From the NCBI RefSeq assembly GCF_010111755.1, contig NC_088963.1, positions 620,001 through 684,000 on the forward strand: a DNA stretch of 64,000 nucleotides, in the 5' to 3' direction. The DNA is from Nakaseomyces glabratus. Taxonomy: Eukaryota > Ascomycota > Saccharomycetes > Saccharomycetales > Saccharomycetaceae. Made by a program: the position numbers and the translations under genes. Positions 38,487-49,067 of this stretch are shown one piece after another (positions within the stretch are counted from its first letter, which is position 1; every line of letters begins with the position of its first letter). Under the pieces are notes generated by a model. That model ran no database searches. It saw nothing but the letters and a program-made list of their open reading frames with translations, and was not told the DNA's origin.

Positions 38487-41042
38487 CTAGTCGATATCAA
38501 GGTTGATGTTCTGCACAATGGTGAGCTGGGTCTGTGATTTCGCCAGGAGCCTGTTGAAGAACGTCATGGACAGCGCGTTGCTGGCTCTCTTATCTTCGAT
38601 TTCTCTCTTGATAGCACGCTTCTTCTCGACCACGGCCTCGCAAGAGGTGTATATCTCGCGGATGGGCACCTTCAGCACGACACGCACTTCCCGCGATATT
38701 CTCTCCGCGTTCTGGTGCACAAAGTCAAGCTCTTTCAATTTACGCTTGTACTTGCGCAACAGGTTGAGCGGAAGGGCTCTGGGCAGGTCGTGGATCAGGT
38801 ACGCAACACCTAGCAAAGACGCCAGAATCAACAGGGGACTAGCAATTTTCTTCAGCGAGTTCACAGAGGTCAACCTCAGCCCATTATAGGCTATATTACT
38901 CATTAGCTTGCTACCACCAACGGAATAGATGGCCATGGTAGGTAATCTAGATGTGAACAGTAGTGATGGACGAGAAAAGTATTGCACCAAAGGGTACTCT
39001 TTCAACCCCAGTATGCCAGGAACCGTCTTTTTGACTACAGCACCAGTTTTATCGGCAGTATTTTGGCTCTCTCCAGATGTCAGAAGTGGAACTGACAAAC
39101 TCCATCCAATGTAGCTCACAAAGCTGGACCATGATGGTGCAAAGAAATCCATTATCGACATGCGCACGTTGATCTTCTTGCTTACTGTATGAATTCGTTT
39201 AGTAAACATGAGGTCGCTTTGGAAAGACCTCTCCTTCATAAATTCATCGCCAAGCTCTTGCTTCCCAAGGGACTCAAGTTCATTTACAGTTTTCTCAGTT
39301 TGCATCCTTGCAAATTGCTCGCTACTAATAACATTTGATTTGATCTTGTCCCTAATGCATTGCTCAGTAGAGAAAACAAAGTCGTGTATGCGTGATACAC
39401 CTTGGTATGAAGGCAGTTCGTCATAAGTCAGTTCTAGAGAGCTATTTATCTGACTCTTTGTAAATTCGTAGCACGAGTAAATGGCATTTTCTGCAATGTG
39501 TTCTATTTTCATTGTTAGGTATCCAGTCTTATTTTGAGCTTCATTCAACACCGGTTCTAGCTCTTGAAGTTCCTTATCCAACTGTTTGTCCTCTTCTTCA
39601 AATAGCTTCAGGTTTGCTTTCGATATTATTTCAGCATCGGTCAACAACTTGGCAATATAAGTCTTCACAGGTAGCAACTTGGAAAGTGATCTTTTCTTCA
39701 AGACAAAGTTTCTTATGGAACTTTGTAAATGGTCAAAATCCGGGTCAGCTGAGTTGTATTCACCTCCATCATCACCTGGATCTGGATCTCCATCTGGTCC
39801 ATTGCCTGCTCTAGGAGAATTTATGTCAGATTCAGGACTAGAAATAAAATGCACAAACTCATTCGCCCTTTTGTGACTTTCGGGAGAAAGATCTTTAATT
39901 TGTTTTAATATTAAATCCTTGCATCTTTGTTTGTCTCTTATCTTATCAAACTTCTTAACAACAAAAAACATGAACTTCTTTTCAGTTGAAGCGAGTGAAA
40001 TGAATTCTTTAGCGGATAAAGTCAACTGGTTTTCGGCATTTACGACAAATATTACAAGGTCAATCTCTTCTTGTTTTGCCATAACCTCAGCTGTTTGAAG
40101 TGAGTCGATATTTAATCCTGGGGAATCCATTAACGAAATATCAACAATACCATTACGTAGCAAGCTCTTCTCTGGGGACACTTTGTCATCTTTAATGTAT
40201 ATCTTGAGTAAAACATATTTGTCATTTCTCTGTACTAATTCTGGTAGAGAGGACAGAGGAAATATGTCATATGTGGTTCGATTATGAATGTCATAAATAG
40301 CGGGTACATCTTTGACTGTTGTAGCTAAGCGAAGTGGTATTGCATGGACTTCTTCGAGATTATTGTTATCACGGGATTCTAGAATTTCACAAAAGACATT
40401 TGTACATGGTAGTTGATCTTCCGGTAATAATCTTCTCCTCAGCAGAGAGTTACAAAACGCAGATTTTCCGGTATTGACATCGCCTGTAATAAACACCTTT
40501 GAGGACATATCATCAAGCCTTATTTTCAATGAGCTTAAATGTTTCTTCGCTACCTGAACTTGCGAATGAAATAATTTAGCCAATGCCGCTTTGTCCAAAT
40601 TGAAAGATTTGTCATGTTTAACTGTATAAGTACCTTCCAGTTTCAAGTGTGGTTGTAATACATTTAATTTATTCACATCATCTTCTTGGATTAAAAACAT
40701 GGGTCTCTCTTCATTCTCCTGATCTATCTTATCAAGTAGATCGGAAACATGCGAGATGGCCTTTTGAAGAGTGGCTCTATTGTTATTATATGTCCATTGG
40801 CTTAACTGAGCTGAAAGCATGTTCTCGTTTGATGCCCTTCTATGGTGACTAGCAGACAAATCTTGATCCTGTTCATCTAGGATTAATTGGCCATCATTTC
40901 TTGAATAAGTGAGTTGAGAAGGTGGTGGTGTGACAAATGAATCATATGAATCGTCATTGTTTAAGCTTTCTAAAATCTCTTTTGCCGGGTCTTCTTCTTC
41001 TTCTTTGTTGCCATTCCCCTTGAAATTAATCTGTTTGGACAT
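38487..41042 (-). CDS. FZO1: Mitochondrial outer-membrane fusion GTPase FZO1 (mitofusin)
   Basis: 851 codons from the ATG at 41042; the frame upstream begins at GTG. S. cerevisiae Fzo1 is 855. Dynamin-type GTPase motifs: G1 GDVNTGKS near 187-194, G3 DSPG, G4 region KKFDKI. Heptad-repeat regions flank the GTPase, and two adjacent membrane segments lie near the C terminus (about 690-770; KIASPLLILASLLGVAYLI is the clearest), followed by the C-terminal heptad repeat. An acidic Gly/Asp-rich insert sits at about 410-435. Family knowledge: Fzo1 tethers and fuses mitochondrial outer membranes and is regulated by ubiquitination. Position matches YBR179C. Confidence 0.96.
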   Translation of the reverse strand: MSKQINFKGNGNKEEEEDPAKEILESLNNDDSYDSFVTPPPSQLTYSRNDGQLILDEQDQDLSASHHRRASNENMLSAQLSQWTYNNNRATLQKAISHVSDLLDKIDQENEERPMFLIQEDDVNKLNVLQPHLKLEGTYTVKHDKSFNLDKAALAKLFHSQVQVAKKHLSSLKIRLDDMSSKVFITGDVNTGKSAFCNSLLRRRLLPEDQLPCTNVFCEILESRDNNNLEEVHAIPLRLATTVKDVPAIYDIHNRTTYDIFPLSSLPELVQRNDKYVLLKIYIKDDKVSPEKSLLRNGIVDISLMDSPGLNIDSLQTAEVMAKQEEIDLVIFVVNAENQLTLSAKEFISLASTEKKFMFFVVKKFDKIRDKQRCKDLILKQIKDLSPESHKRANEFVHFISSPESDINSPRAGNGPDGDPDPGDDGGEYNSADPDFDHLQSSIRNFVLKKRSLSKLLPVKTYIAKLLTDAEIISKANLKLFEEEDKQLDKELQELEPVLNEAQNKTGYLTMKIEHIAENAIYSCYEFTKSQINSSLELTYDELPSYQGVSRIHDFVFSTEQCIRDKIKSNVISSEQFARMQTEKTVNELESLGKQELGDEFMKERSFQSDLMFTKRIHTVSKKINVRMSIMDFFAPSWSSFVSYIGWSLSVPLLTSGESQNTADKTGAVVKKTVPGILGLKEYPLVQYFSRPSLLFTSRLPTMAIYSVGGSKLMSNIAYNGLRLTSVNSLKKIASPLLILASLLGVAYLIHDLPRALPLNLLRKYKRKLKELDFVHQNAERISREVRVVLKVPIREIYTSCEAVVEKKRAIKREIEDKRASNALSMTFFNRLLAKSQTQLTIVQNINLDID

Positions 41043-41729
41043 TATTAGCAGATGAGGCTGTCCAGTATTTATTATCCAAAACCACACACACGTTTGCTAA
41101 TGTCACCTATTGAGGAAGAAAATGGTTGTAATCTGCTTTGTTGGTCTTAAATAAAGGAAGTAACTAGCAAGCCAAGCACTTAGAATAAATTTATTGGACT
41201 TGGTAGCACATAGAAATCATCCCAAAGTGTCATATTAATGCAACTTTCCCATACAAAGTTAAACTGTACAGGGCTATTTAGGGAACTGCCCCGAATTCAT
41301 TAACTTTCTACTGGCTAATTAACGGTATATCCGATTGAGGTCACATGATCAAAACTTCAAATTATTTAACAATTAGCAAACACAAAGAGGCATGCACAAT
41401 CAAATAATATTTGAACTTATATAGGCAACTAACGAGTTTATATGGTACAGATATACTACCTTTTCGAGTCATTGTTACAGTTTTGTGGTGGAATTAATTA
41501 GTAATGAGCTGAATAGCAAATTTGCGGCAGCAGGGAAAATACACATAAAGGTAGTTTGATTTAAATATGCTGAACTGATCAAAACGTAGATTAAAATTCA
41601 TATTAATCCAATAGGAGTTGTAAATAAATATATTAGATATTCAGGTATTGCGATAGCCTAGTTTTGAGGAAAGTTTTGATTTTTTTACCATAATTTGTTT
41701 AAGATTATTTACCATAATAGCAGTAACGG
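41043..41729. promoter_or_regulatory. Divergent FZO1/DTR1 spacer with direct repeat next to DTR1
   Basis: 687 bp. An 11-bp direct repeat TTTACCATAAT occurs at 41684-41694 and 41708-41718, ending 11 bp before the DTR1 ATG. GTCACATG (Cbf1-like) is at 41340-41347. No Ume6 URS1 core was seen for DTR1. Confidence 0.4.
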
Positions 41730-43358
41730 ATGAGCACCTCCAGCAACACTAGCGGTGAGTGTTCGCCCTTTTCCATTACAGACAGTATTGTAGTACAAGC
41801 TACAGATGATAATGCTGATAAGATTTTACAAGAGGTGGATTTAAGTGATCCGAATATTGATAAGAACGACACTTTCGAACTAAGACAACAAGTATCAATT
41901 AAAGAGAGCCCCCTTTATTATTTAAGAGATATACCATACTCGGCTTACACAAGTTTTCAGGTCTCTCTAATTTTCCTTATTGTCATTTATAATGGCTTCT
42001 TAGGACCATTGGCAGGTAACGTCTTTATACCTGCTCTGCCGCTGCTGCAAAAGGAATTTAACGTTTCTGAAACAACCATAAATGCTACGGTATCAGTATT
42101 CATGGCAACATTCTCCATCTCACCATTATTTTGGGGTGCCCTCGCAGATAAAGGAGGCAGAAAGATATTATATATTATTTCAATTTCTTTAATGGTCATA
42201 ATAAATATTCTATTGGCAAGTGTCCCAAAAAAAATAGGATCTTTGATATTCCTAAGAATTATTCAAGCTTTTGCATCAAGTTCCGTAATTTCACTAGGAG
42301 CGGGGACAGTGGCTGACTTGACACCACCAAAAGATAGAGGTAAAGCCATGGCATATTTTATGTTGGGTCCCAATTTGGGACCTATTTTGGCGCCTATAAT
42401 TGCGGGGTTGATATTATTGGATAACAATAACTGGAGATGGTTATTTGGATTCCTTTGTATAGTGAGCGGATTAGGTTTGATAATGGTGATTCTCTTATTA
42501 CCTGAAACACTGAGATGTATAGTTGGTAATGGAGATCGACAATGGGAGAATTGGAGCCAAAATGAGAATGATATGTCGACACAACCTGTAGACTTCTCAT
42601 CACCGATTTCAAGGTGGTCATTTGTGTCAGATATTGGATTCCTGAATCCAATAACTCAAGATTCAATTTTTAAAGGTCTTTATCCACACCCACCAAAGTT
42701 TTCTGTTTGGACATATCTTCGTATTATGACCTTCCCGCCCGTAATATTAACATCCATCGCGAATGCATTGTTATTTTGCACATACTATAGTATAAGTGTA
42801 ACATTGTCTCATTTTCTTGCAACTGAATACTCTTATTCTAATCTTAAAATAGGTGCATGTTATGTGTGTCCTGGTGTCTGTATGTTGTTAGGATCACAAA
42901 TTGGTGGGCATTTATCTGATTCTATGAGAAAGAGTTGGAAGAAAGAGAACTATAATACAGAGTATCCTTTGGAATTCCGTTTAATATTGACTGTTTGCGG
43001 AGTTCTGTTAGCAATTGGCGGGTCAATTGGGTACGGCTGGTGTATTCAATTTCACTACCATATCTCGGCGGTACTTGTCTTTGCTGGTCTAATGGCATTC
43101 GGACTAACATGGTGCAATAATACAATTATGACATATCTGTCTGAGTTACTCTCCTTAAGAGTATCTAGTGCCATTGCAGTTAGTAGCTTTTTTAGAAATA
43201 TTGCAGCAGCAATAAGTTCAGCACTAATTGCAAAACTGTGCCAAAAAATGGGTATTGGATTTTGTTTCTTAGGTTTGGGTTTGATTAACCTTGTCTCTTT
43301 GTTTTCGATATTGGTATTGATTAATAACAGAAATAAATGGGTTAAAGACAGTTTCTGA
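41730..43358 (+). CDS. DTR1: MFS transporter DTR1 (DHA1 drug:H+ antiporter family)
   Basis: 542 codons from an ATG at 41730; S. cerevisiae Dtr1 is 572. Twelve membrane segments are expected. MFS motif A appears as GALADKGGRK between segments 2 and 3, and antiporter motif C as GPNLGPILAPIIAG in segment 5. The long central loop is at about 265-320. Family knowledge: in S. cerevisiae Dtr1 exports bisformyl dityrosine for the spore wall; in C. glabrata the orthologue is reported to export acetate at the plasma membrane and to aid stress tolerance. Which role applies here depends on the species. Position matches YBR180W. Confidence 0.92.
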   Translation: MSTSSNTSGECSPFSITDSIVVQATDDNADKILQEVDLSDPNIDKNDTFELRQQVSIKESPLYYLRDIPYSAYTSFQVSLIFLIVIYNGFLGPLAGNVFIPALPLLQKEFNVSETTINATVSVFMATFSISPLFWGALADKGGRKILYIISISLMVIINILLASVPKKIGSLIFLRIIQAFASSSVISLGAGTVADLTPPKDRGKAMAYFMLGPNLGPILAPIIAGLILLDNNNWRWLFGFLCIVSGLGLIMVILLLPETLRCIVGNGDRQWENWSQNENDMSTQPVDFSSPISRWSFVSDIGFLNPITQDSIFKGLYPHPPKFSVWTYLRIMTFPPVILTSIANALLFCTYYSISVTLSHFLATEYSYSNLKIGACYVCPGVCMLLGSQIGGHLSDSMRKSWKKENYNTEYPLEFRLILTVCGVLLAIGGSIGYGWCIQFHYHISAVLVFAGLMAFGLTWCNNTIMTYLSELLSLRVSSAIAVSSFFRNIAAAISSALIAKLCQKMGIGFCFLGLGLINLVSLFSILVLINNRNKWVKDSF

Positions 43359-43803
43359 AACTTATAATTTCTAAGGGGCCTTCAATGAATTCTAAGTTTA
43401 AAATTTAGTGTCAATCTATTGCATTTTTCCTTGCAAGTTTATTAAGGATATATAGAGATCAAATAATTAAAAATTATACATAATTATAATATGGTGATCA
43501 AAAAATCAAGTAATACTTCTGAATAACATCTTCAGTTTAGGTTATTTATCAACATTCCGTTACGAACTAGATGTTTTAGATCATTCACTAATGATATGGC
43601 ACCTATCTTCTTAGTTTTATATGAAGTATATCAGTATTATACTGAAATATATATACTCACGGTCGTGATAGGATTTATGTATAGAAAAGTGGTTGATAAT
43701 TTAATTGGGATGCTTTAAAGATATTAAGATTATTGAATACTAAGTCAAACAAAAACAAAAATAAATTCTTTCAAGAATTTATTGATATATGTAGACATTT
43801 ACT
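43359..43803. other. Convergent DTR1/RPS6 3' spacer
   Basis: 445 bp, strongly AT-rich, with two 3' ends. Nothing else recognised. Confidence 0.5.
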
Positions 43804-45304
43804 TTAAGCCTTCAAAGAAGAAGCTCTTCTCTTTCTGGTTTCAGCCTTTTCAGCCTTTCTCTCAGCCAATCTCTTAGCCAACAATTGAGCGTATTCAGCA
43901 GCAGCTTCTCTTTGAGCTTGAGCGTTTCTGACCTTCAAGTTTCTTTGGTATCTCTTTCTTTGCAATCTTTGTGGAGTAACCAATCTTTGGATCTTTGGAG
44001 CCTTAGTGTAGGTCTTTTCACCCTTGGTAACTTCTCTTCTGATAACGAAGTCACGGACATCATCTTCCTTAGTCAAACCGAAGAACTTTCTGATGTGGTT
44101 AGCTCTCTTTGGACCCAATCTCTTTGGAACAGTAGCATCAGTGACACCTTCTAGTTCTTGTTCACCCTTCTTGACGATGACCAAAGACAAGACAGCCAAA
44201 TCTGGACCAACAATGGCACCTCTGACAGACTTTCTCTTTCTTTCACCAGAACGTCTTGGTCTGTAACAGGAGTGACCCTTAGCCAACAAAAGCTTAACTC
44301 TGGTTGGCAACAAGACACCTTGCTTCATTGGGAAACCTTGCTTGTCGTTACCACCGGTAATCTTGAAGGTGTAACCCTTGAATTCATCACCGACAGCTTC
44401 ACCTTCGATTTCTTGACCGATTCTCTTGTCGTAGAAGACACGGACACGGTGTTCGTCATCGACTTCGACGGTCTTTTGAGTACCATTAACTGGGTAAGCA
44501 ATGTTCAACTATTTCAAACAGATGTACTCTTTTACAATTTTCAAACTAAAACTTAATGAAAAACCACTGTCGACCTTAATCCAAATGATAACTTTTTCAC
44601 ATATCATGTATATTCCTGTTAATTCTATAATTATTGGTCAATTCCAAATGAAGTTTTTAATACAATTGTGGTTCGCATTCTTCCTATATTTTCCAAGTCA
44701 TTAGCGGAAAGGTTCAAGTTTAAGTTTTGTGAAAATAAATAAAAGACAAAAACAAGGATAGTTAGTAATCTAAAAAATTCACTGATTCATGTTGGTGCTT
44801 TGTGAATAGCTAGTGATGAGTGAATGGACTGCCGTAGAACAAAATTCTTGAGTGTCAAATCCTCAATATGCAGTAAAATCAATTCTGGTATAAATAACTA
44901 GTTCTTATCAGTTGTCCTCGTGCATACAATGTAGATCGCCTATCTCAAATATGGGGAATAATTTCAAAGACATTAGTGTTCTCTTAAATGATCATTCTTT
45001 TTTGATTGCTTGTATTCATCACTCTTAATATCACGCATTGCCATAGTTCTCTTTTGATATATTCTCATTCAAATACATTCAGCCAATTTCTTTACACTTA
45101 ATGCGGTTTCAAAATGTTTCAAGTTTAAATATTCGGTTTTCTTGTATCTGGTTCTTGCAATCCGGTGAATCTTGACATACTCTCGTTACCCAACTTCAAT
45201 ATAGTCCTGGCCTAGCTCCCATTCAGTACTATCACTCATTAGTTTTGTCTATTCGCTACTCTCATTCGCACTATTAATATATCGTCATCGTAACATACCT
45301 TCAT
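43804..45304 (-). CDS. RPS6: 40S ribosomal protein S6 (eS6), two exons
   Basis: Exon 1 is only ATGAAG (45304-45299), followed by a GTATGT 5' splice site; exon 2 runs 44508-43804. Splicing restores [11 protein letters not shown], the universal S6 start. The protein has 236 residues, the usual yeast length, and ends with RRASSLKA, which carries the serines phosphorylated under TORC1 control. The bulk (VSCYRPRR-like [24 protein letters not shown] and the Lys/Arg-rich C-terminal helix) is nearly invariant. Codon use is highly biased. The two-codon first exon is conserved with S. cerevisiae RPS6A/B. Position matches YBR181C. Confidence 0.97.
44509..45298 (-). other. RPS6 intron (790 nt) with distant branch site
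   Basis: 5' splice site GTATGT (45298-45293); 3' site AAATAG ending at 44509, fixed by the need to read LNIAY next. The only perfect TACTAAC lies at 44767-44761, about 250 nt before the 3' site. An ATATAG about 77 nt past the branch site (ending near 44685-44690) would give an early stop (ATGAAG then GAA GAA TGC GAA CCA CAA TTG TAT TAA). No convincing snoRNA inside. Confidence 0.85.
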
Positions 45305-47087
45305 TGTCGGTCGTCTGGTCTATTTAATGCTCGGCTAACTAAAAATATCAAATAGACTACGACTAAAAGAGACTACTGATAAATCCACATATATGTTATA
45401 CAATATTAGCTATGGTAATCAGCATGAGCGGCACATACACTCACACTCACACGTTTCGGTCTGACTACGAACGCTCTGGGGCCAATACCACCAGGAGCTA
45501 CAATGCCGCCTGGCACAAAGCAAAGTGTTTGAACGGGCAAAAGCCTGGGATGGGAAGTTCCAACGTTGGAAGAAAGCACTCTCTGTGGATTATCTGACGC
45601 ACATAGGGTAGCCCGGTACCACTAACTATCTTGCTCTGGTTCACTCTGTTTCTCTCAGCCCAAGCTAGTCGTTCGATGAGGTTTCTGACAAAATTTGAGA
45701 TTTTTGTTGTTTTTTTTCAGATTTTCGTTAGTGATTATCTCTGTTGTTCGACGGGCAGATATCTTAGAGAGGACAGGAGCAAGGGGGTTGTTCTGTCTGT
45801 GGTGAGCTTAGCCAGGTGTGGGGGGGACATCGTACCTACCTCCTAATTGAGCCTGGATGGAAACGCTAGGCTCGGTGACTTGAGTTCCGGTGCTTGGGGT
45901 GTTGACAGCTAGAAGGAAAATCATGTGACTCCAGGCAGAGTGGTTGACCAGATTGCTCAGAAAGCTACAATTCAGGTGTGTTGGAAGTGCTGACAGTCAA
46001 GAGTATAAGTCACCCAGGTGGTGGCAGATGGTAAGTAGCTGTTTTCTGTAGGTCTACTTCTGAAAATAACCACAAATCCTGATGTATAATACTTACCTAA
46101 ATAGGAAACTTCTCAAACTGTCCAAGAGAAAATGAGTTTACAAAGTGTTGGTGTATGGGTTTGAAGATTTTTCCATTTTAGGAAATGGTGAGACTGTTAG
46201 CAGTCATAAGCAAGCCGTTTGCTGTGAAAATTATGATCTTCTCCTGTTGTAAGAAGCTACCCTAATTTTCTCGAGAAGCTTATCGTGTTGGAGGTTTCAA
46301 ATACGCCATGCAATGCGGGCGCCAGCACAATCACGGCAGTAAAGGTATAGTATTTTCTGTTTGAAAATAACTTTTTGTATTCCGTTGCTGTTGGTTGGTC
46401 ATAATCACTATGATACCTCTATTTTGAAATAATGTAATGTATGTGTTTTGTGTAATCATAATAATGTAGATAAATATATATTAGTGAGCTAAGGAATGTG
46501 AAGGATGTTAGTGAGGTACTAACATTAATACTACAGTTAATTTCAGGATACGATTGTATTGTAAATGCAAAAAAAAAATTAATGTGAGAAAATTAATAAA
46601 AAGGGAAACAAATGCAAGTAATTTTGAAATAAATTGAAATAATAGTCTTCTCTAGAAGATATTTTGAATGTATTGCGAAAACATTAAATCTTTAAAATGG
46701 GGCAGGTAAGTAAAATATCTACTACCCCCCATCATTTGGTACTGGTACAATATGTACAGTAACATCTCAAATTCAATTATAACTATAATGGAATGTGAAA
46801 CAACAGGAAAAGGAACGAAAGAAAATAAAAAAATTCAAAAGCAGATGGTTATGTTTAACAGGAATTGAATGTGTGCCACAAAATTTAGTTTTAGGTTTTA
46901 CTATGAATGGGAACGAAATTCGATCAAAAAGAAATATAATAATCTTAAATTGTATGCAAATAACTGTTAATCACAAAAATATAAAATATTTTTGAGCCAT
47001 GCAATTTTGAGTAAATCAATGTGTTTAGGAACATCAGTAACATTTGTAATAGCAAATTGAACGGCTAAACAAGTTAATGAAAAGATT
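45305..47087. other. Long unexplained region upstream of RPS6
   Basis: 1.78 kb between the RPS6 start and the SMP1 stop. The part from about 45.42 to 46.33 kb is GC-rich compared with the flanks; after 46.34 kb it is very AT-rich. A Rap1-like ACCCATACAC (minus strand, 46150-46159 region) and a Tbf1-like ACCCTAA (46259-46265) lie 850-960 bp from the RPS6 ATG, much further than usual. A short hairpin GAGCCT/AGGCTC is at 45849-45873. It may hold an unrecognised RNA gene or a long RPS6 leader. A 61-codon ORF at 45412-45597 is not supported. Confidence 0.4.
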
Positions 47088-49067
47088 TCATTTTGAAGCC
47101 TGGTAACTTTCATTTGTATCATTGTTATTGAACTGGAAAATTTTACCTGGATAAGGGGTATGTAGGTGTGGAAGATACGGACTTAATTCTGAACCAGAAA
47201 TTTTTGAAGGGTTTCCTCCATTAATACTTTGGTTGTTGCTGTTGCTGTTAGTGTTGTTACCGTTGTTGTTGTTGTTGTTGTTACTATTATTGCTACTGTT
47301 TCCGTATCCTGTACCCACAAAAGGATAATTAGCCAAAGGTGGGAATCCGAATATATTACCAGATTTTGGGCCGGCACTGTTCAAGAAATTCTGTCCGCTA
47401 AAATTCGTACCTGTCGCAGACAAATTCCAATCTGGAAATAGCATTGTAGAAGTATTTGGAGAGTTAGTACTACCCAAGAAATCCGGTCCCATTTTCAGTG
47501 GCTGCGAACTTGATTCAGGACCTATAGGGGTTGTGGCAGGCATAATGTTACGGTTCATTGCCATACTTGTATTCTCACTTCTGGTTTCTTGACCTACATC
47601 ATCTTGACCCTCAACATCATCATTTTCATCTCCTTGGTTATTACTAAACATATTAGGCTTGTCATTCTTATGAAGCTTTCCAGAGTCGGCCCCTGAGGAG
47701 TAGAATGCTCCAAACAACTGTCTTTGTGAAGCAGTATTTCCATTTGCAGTATTAGGTGTGCTAACTTCTCCATTCATGTTTAGTGAGGTTGATAAAGAAG
47801 AGCCACTATTAGTTGTTGCTGCACCTTTATATAAGGGCACTCTATTTGGATTCATTTGTTGCAATGGTGTTATCAGGTACTGGTTTGTTGGTGATCCAGC
47901 GATGTTATTGCTACCTCCGGCACTGTTATTGCCTTTCATTGAGCCGAAGAACGGAGGCCTAAATTGATTCTTAATGTTCTTATCGTTGCCATATGAAAAT
48001 GTGAGTTTTGAATTACCGTTTTCACTGTCAATAATGTTTTCATTCTTGAAATAGCTACCTTCATGCTTTACGTTAGGTGAAACACGGAAGTTAGAACCCT
48101 GGAAGGGTGTCCTTATGATATGTTTAGGTAGGTCATTCTCGGCGCTGTTGGAGGCATGTTGGTTTGAGTAATTTCTAACACCGTTTGCTGCATTAGTGTT
48201 ATCTATGGGAATATTAAGTTTTAGTATTGGTTTTAGTTTTTTGGAAGTGGACCCATTGGTTGATGATCTACCCATGTTAAAATTAGTTGCTGGTCTCATA
48301 TAGTTTGAATGTGATGATTCTCTATTTAAAGAGCCGGGAGGTGAATTCACTATGAATTTTGGAGCTGCTTTTTCCAGTTGCTCATTGGTCTGTGTAACCT
48401 TTTCGGTTGATATGTCACCTACAAATGGGAAGCTTCTGGTTCTTGTCAGTTTCAAGTCTGAATCACGTTCGTGAGAGTCAAAAGCCAGACTACCGAGTTT
48501 CACATTGCTATCCATTTGTGGTAGCAATGAGTTTCCGGTACTGTGATGCCTTGCGTGAGTCAGCTTTCTCAACTTGACCGCGGCGTTATTTAGGTCGTCA
48601 TCCACACCGTTTCCTTCTTCGTCCTTGATCTGGCGTTTCTTGTTCGTTTCTGAGCTGGCATTCACAGTAGAGTTGTCTGGGGCACCCACTGAAGCTCTTC
48701 TAATCTGGTTCAAGTCCACACTCTTGGTCTTGGCCAGCCTACGACCACGTTTCAGGTGTCTTGTGCCTTGGTACTTCACCGTAGGCGTCTTCTTGTACCC
48801 GTCACCGTAAGCAGAAGGCTCGGTCTTTATATGAAGCAGGCCCATCCCGTTCTGATCCGTGTAGTACCGCAGGAGCTCGTCCATCTCGACACTGCTGAAC
48901 TCGTAGAACGTCCCGTTGGCACCCAGCACCACCACCGCCACATCCACATTGCACAGCACGCTCAGCTCATGTGCCTTCTTAAATATACCCGCTTTACGCT
49001 TCAAGAAGGTTATGCCTCTAGTCTTCGAGTCCGTAATCGGCTCGATCTCTATCTTCCTGCGCCCCAT
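47088..49067 (-). CDS. SMP1: MADS-box transcription factor, SMP1/RLM1 family
   Basis: 659 codons from an ATG at 49067. Residues 1-60 are a MEF2-type MADS box ([47 protein letters not shown]). The remainder is Asn/Ser rich and probably disordered, with a poly-Asn stretch near residues 595-620 encoded by trinucleotide repeats. Short C-terminal blocks shared with Rlm1 are visible: [10 protein letters not shown] and [10 protein letters not shown]. Family knowledge: Rlm1 acts at the end of the Slt2 cell-wall MAPK pathway, Smp1 under Hog1. The position matches SMP1 (YBR182C), but length (Rlm1 676, Smp1 452) and tail motifs are closer to Rlm1, so the functional name is uncertain. Confidence 0.88.
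   Translation of the reverse strand: MGRRKIEIEPITDSKTRGITFLKRKAGIFKKAHELSVLCNVDVAVVVLGANGTFYEFSSVEMDELLRYYTDQNGMGLLHIKTEPSAYGDGYKKTPTVKYQGTRHLKRGRRLAKTKSVDLNQIRRASVGAPDNSTVNASSETNKKRQIKDEEGNGVDDDLNNAAVKLRKLTHARHHSTGNSLLPQMDSNVKLGSLAFDSHERDSDLKLTRTRSFPFVGDISTEKVTQTNEQLEKAAPKFIVNSPPGSLNRESSHSNYMRPATNFNMGRSSTNGSTSKKLKPILKLNIPIDNTNAANGVRNYSNQHASNSAENDLPKHIIRTPFQGSNFRVSPNVKHEGSYFKNENIIDSENGNSKLTFSYGNDKNIKNQFRPPFFGSMKGNNSAGGSNNIAGSPTNQYLITPLQQMNPNRVPLYKGAATTNSGSSLSTSLNMNGEVSTPNTANGNTASQRQLFGAFYSSGADSGKLHKNDKPNMFSNNQGDENDDVEGQDDVGQETRSENTSMAMNRNIMPATTPIGPESSSQPLKMGPDFLGSTNSPNTSTMLFPDWNLSATGTNFSGQNFLNSAGPKSGNIFGFPPLANYPFVGTGYGNSSNNSNNNNNNNGNNTNSNSNNQSINGGNPSKISGSELSPYLPHLHTPYPGKIFQFNNNDTNESYQASK

Noticed and set aside
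43885..44556. Long plus-strand frames opposite RPS6
   Set aside because: Shadows of biased codons in a ribosomal-protein gene.
44907..45022. GTGATGA and CTGA on the minus strand inside the RPS6 intron
   Set aside because: No terminal stem and no guide matching rRNA that I could identify.
45412..45597. 61-codon ATG ORF upstream of RPS6
   Set aside because: Short, His/Thr-rich start from a CACACT repeat, no homology; more likely chance in a GC-rich stretch.
45933..45943. AGGCAGAGTGG, close to a tRNA A box
   Set aside because: No B box, acceptor stem or anticodon arm at the right spacing.
46088..46100. ATACTTACCT, identical to the 5' end of U1 snRNA
   Set aside because: The conserved U1 stem-loop I sequence does not follow; the match is also what a minus-strand GTAAGT donor looks like.
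46439..46546. GTATGT, TACTAAC and TTTCAG in intron-like order on the plus strand
   Set aside because: No coding exon on either side; such 7-mers occur by chance several times in a window of this size.
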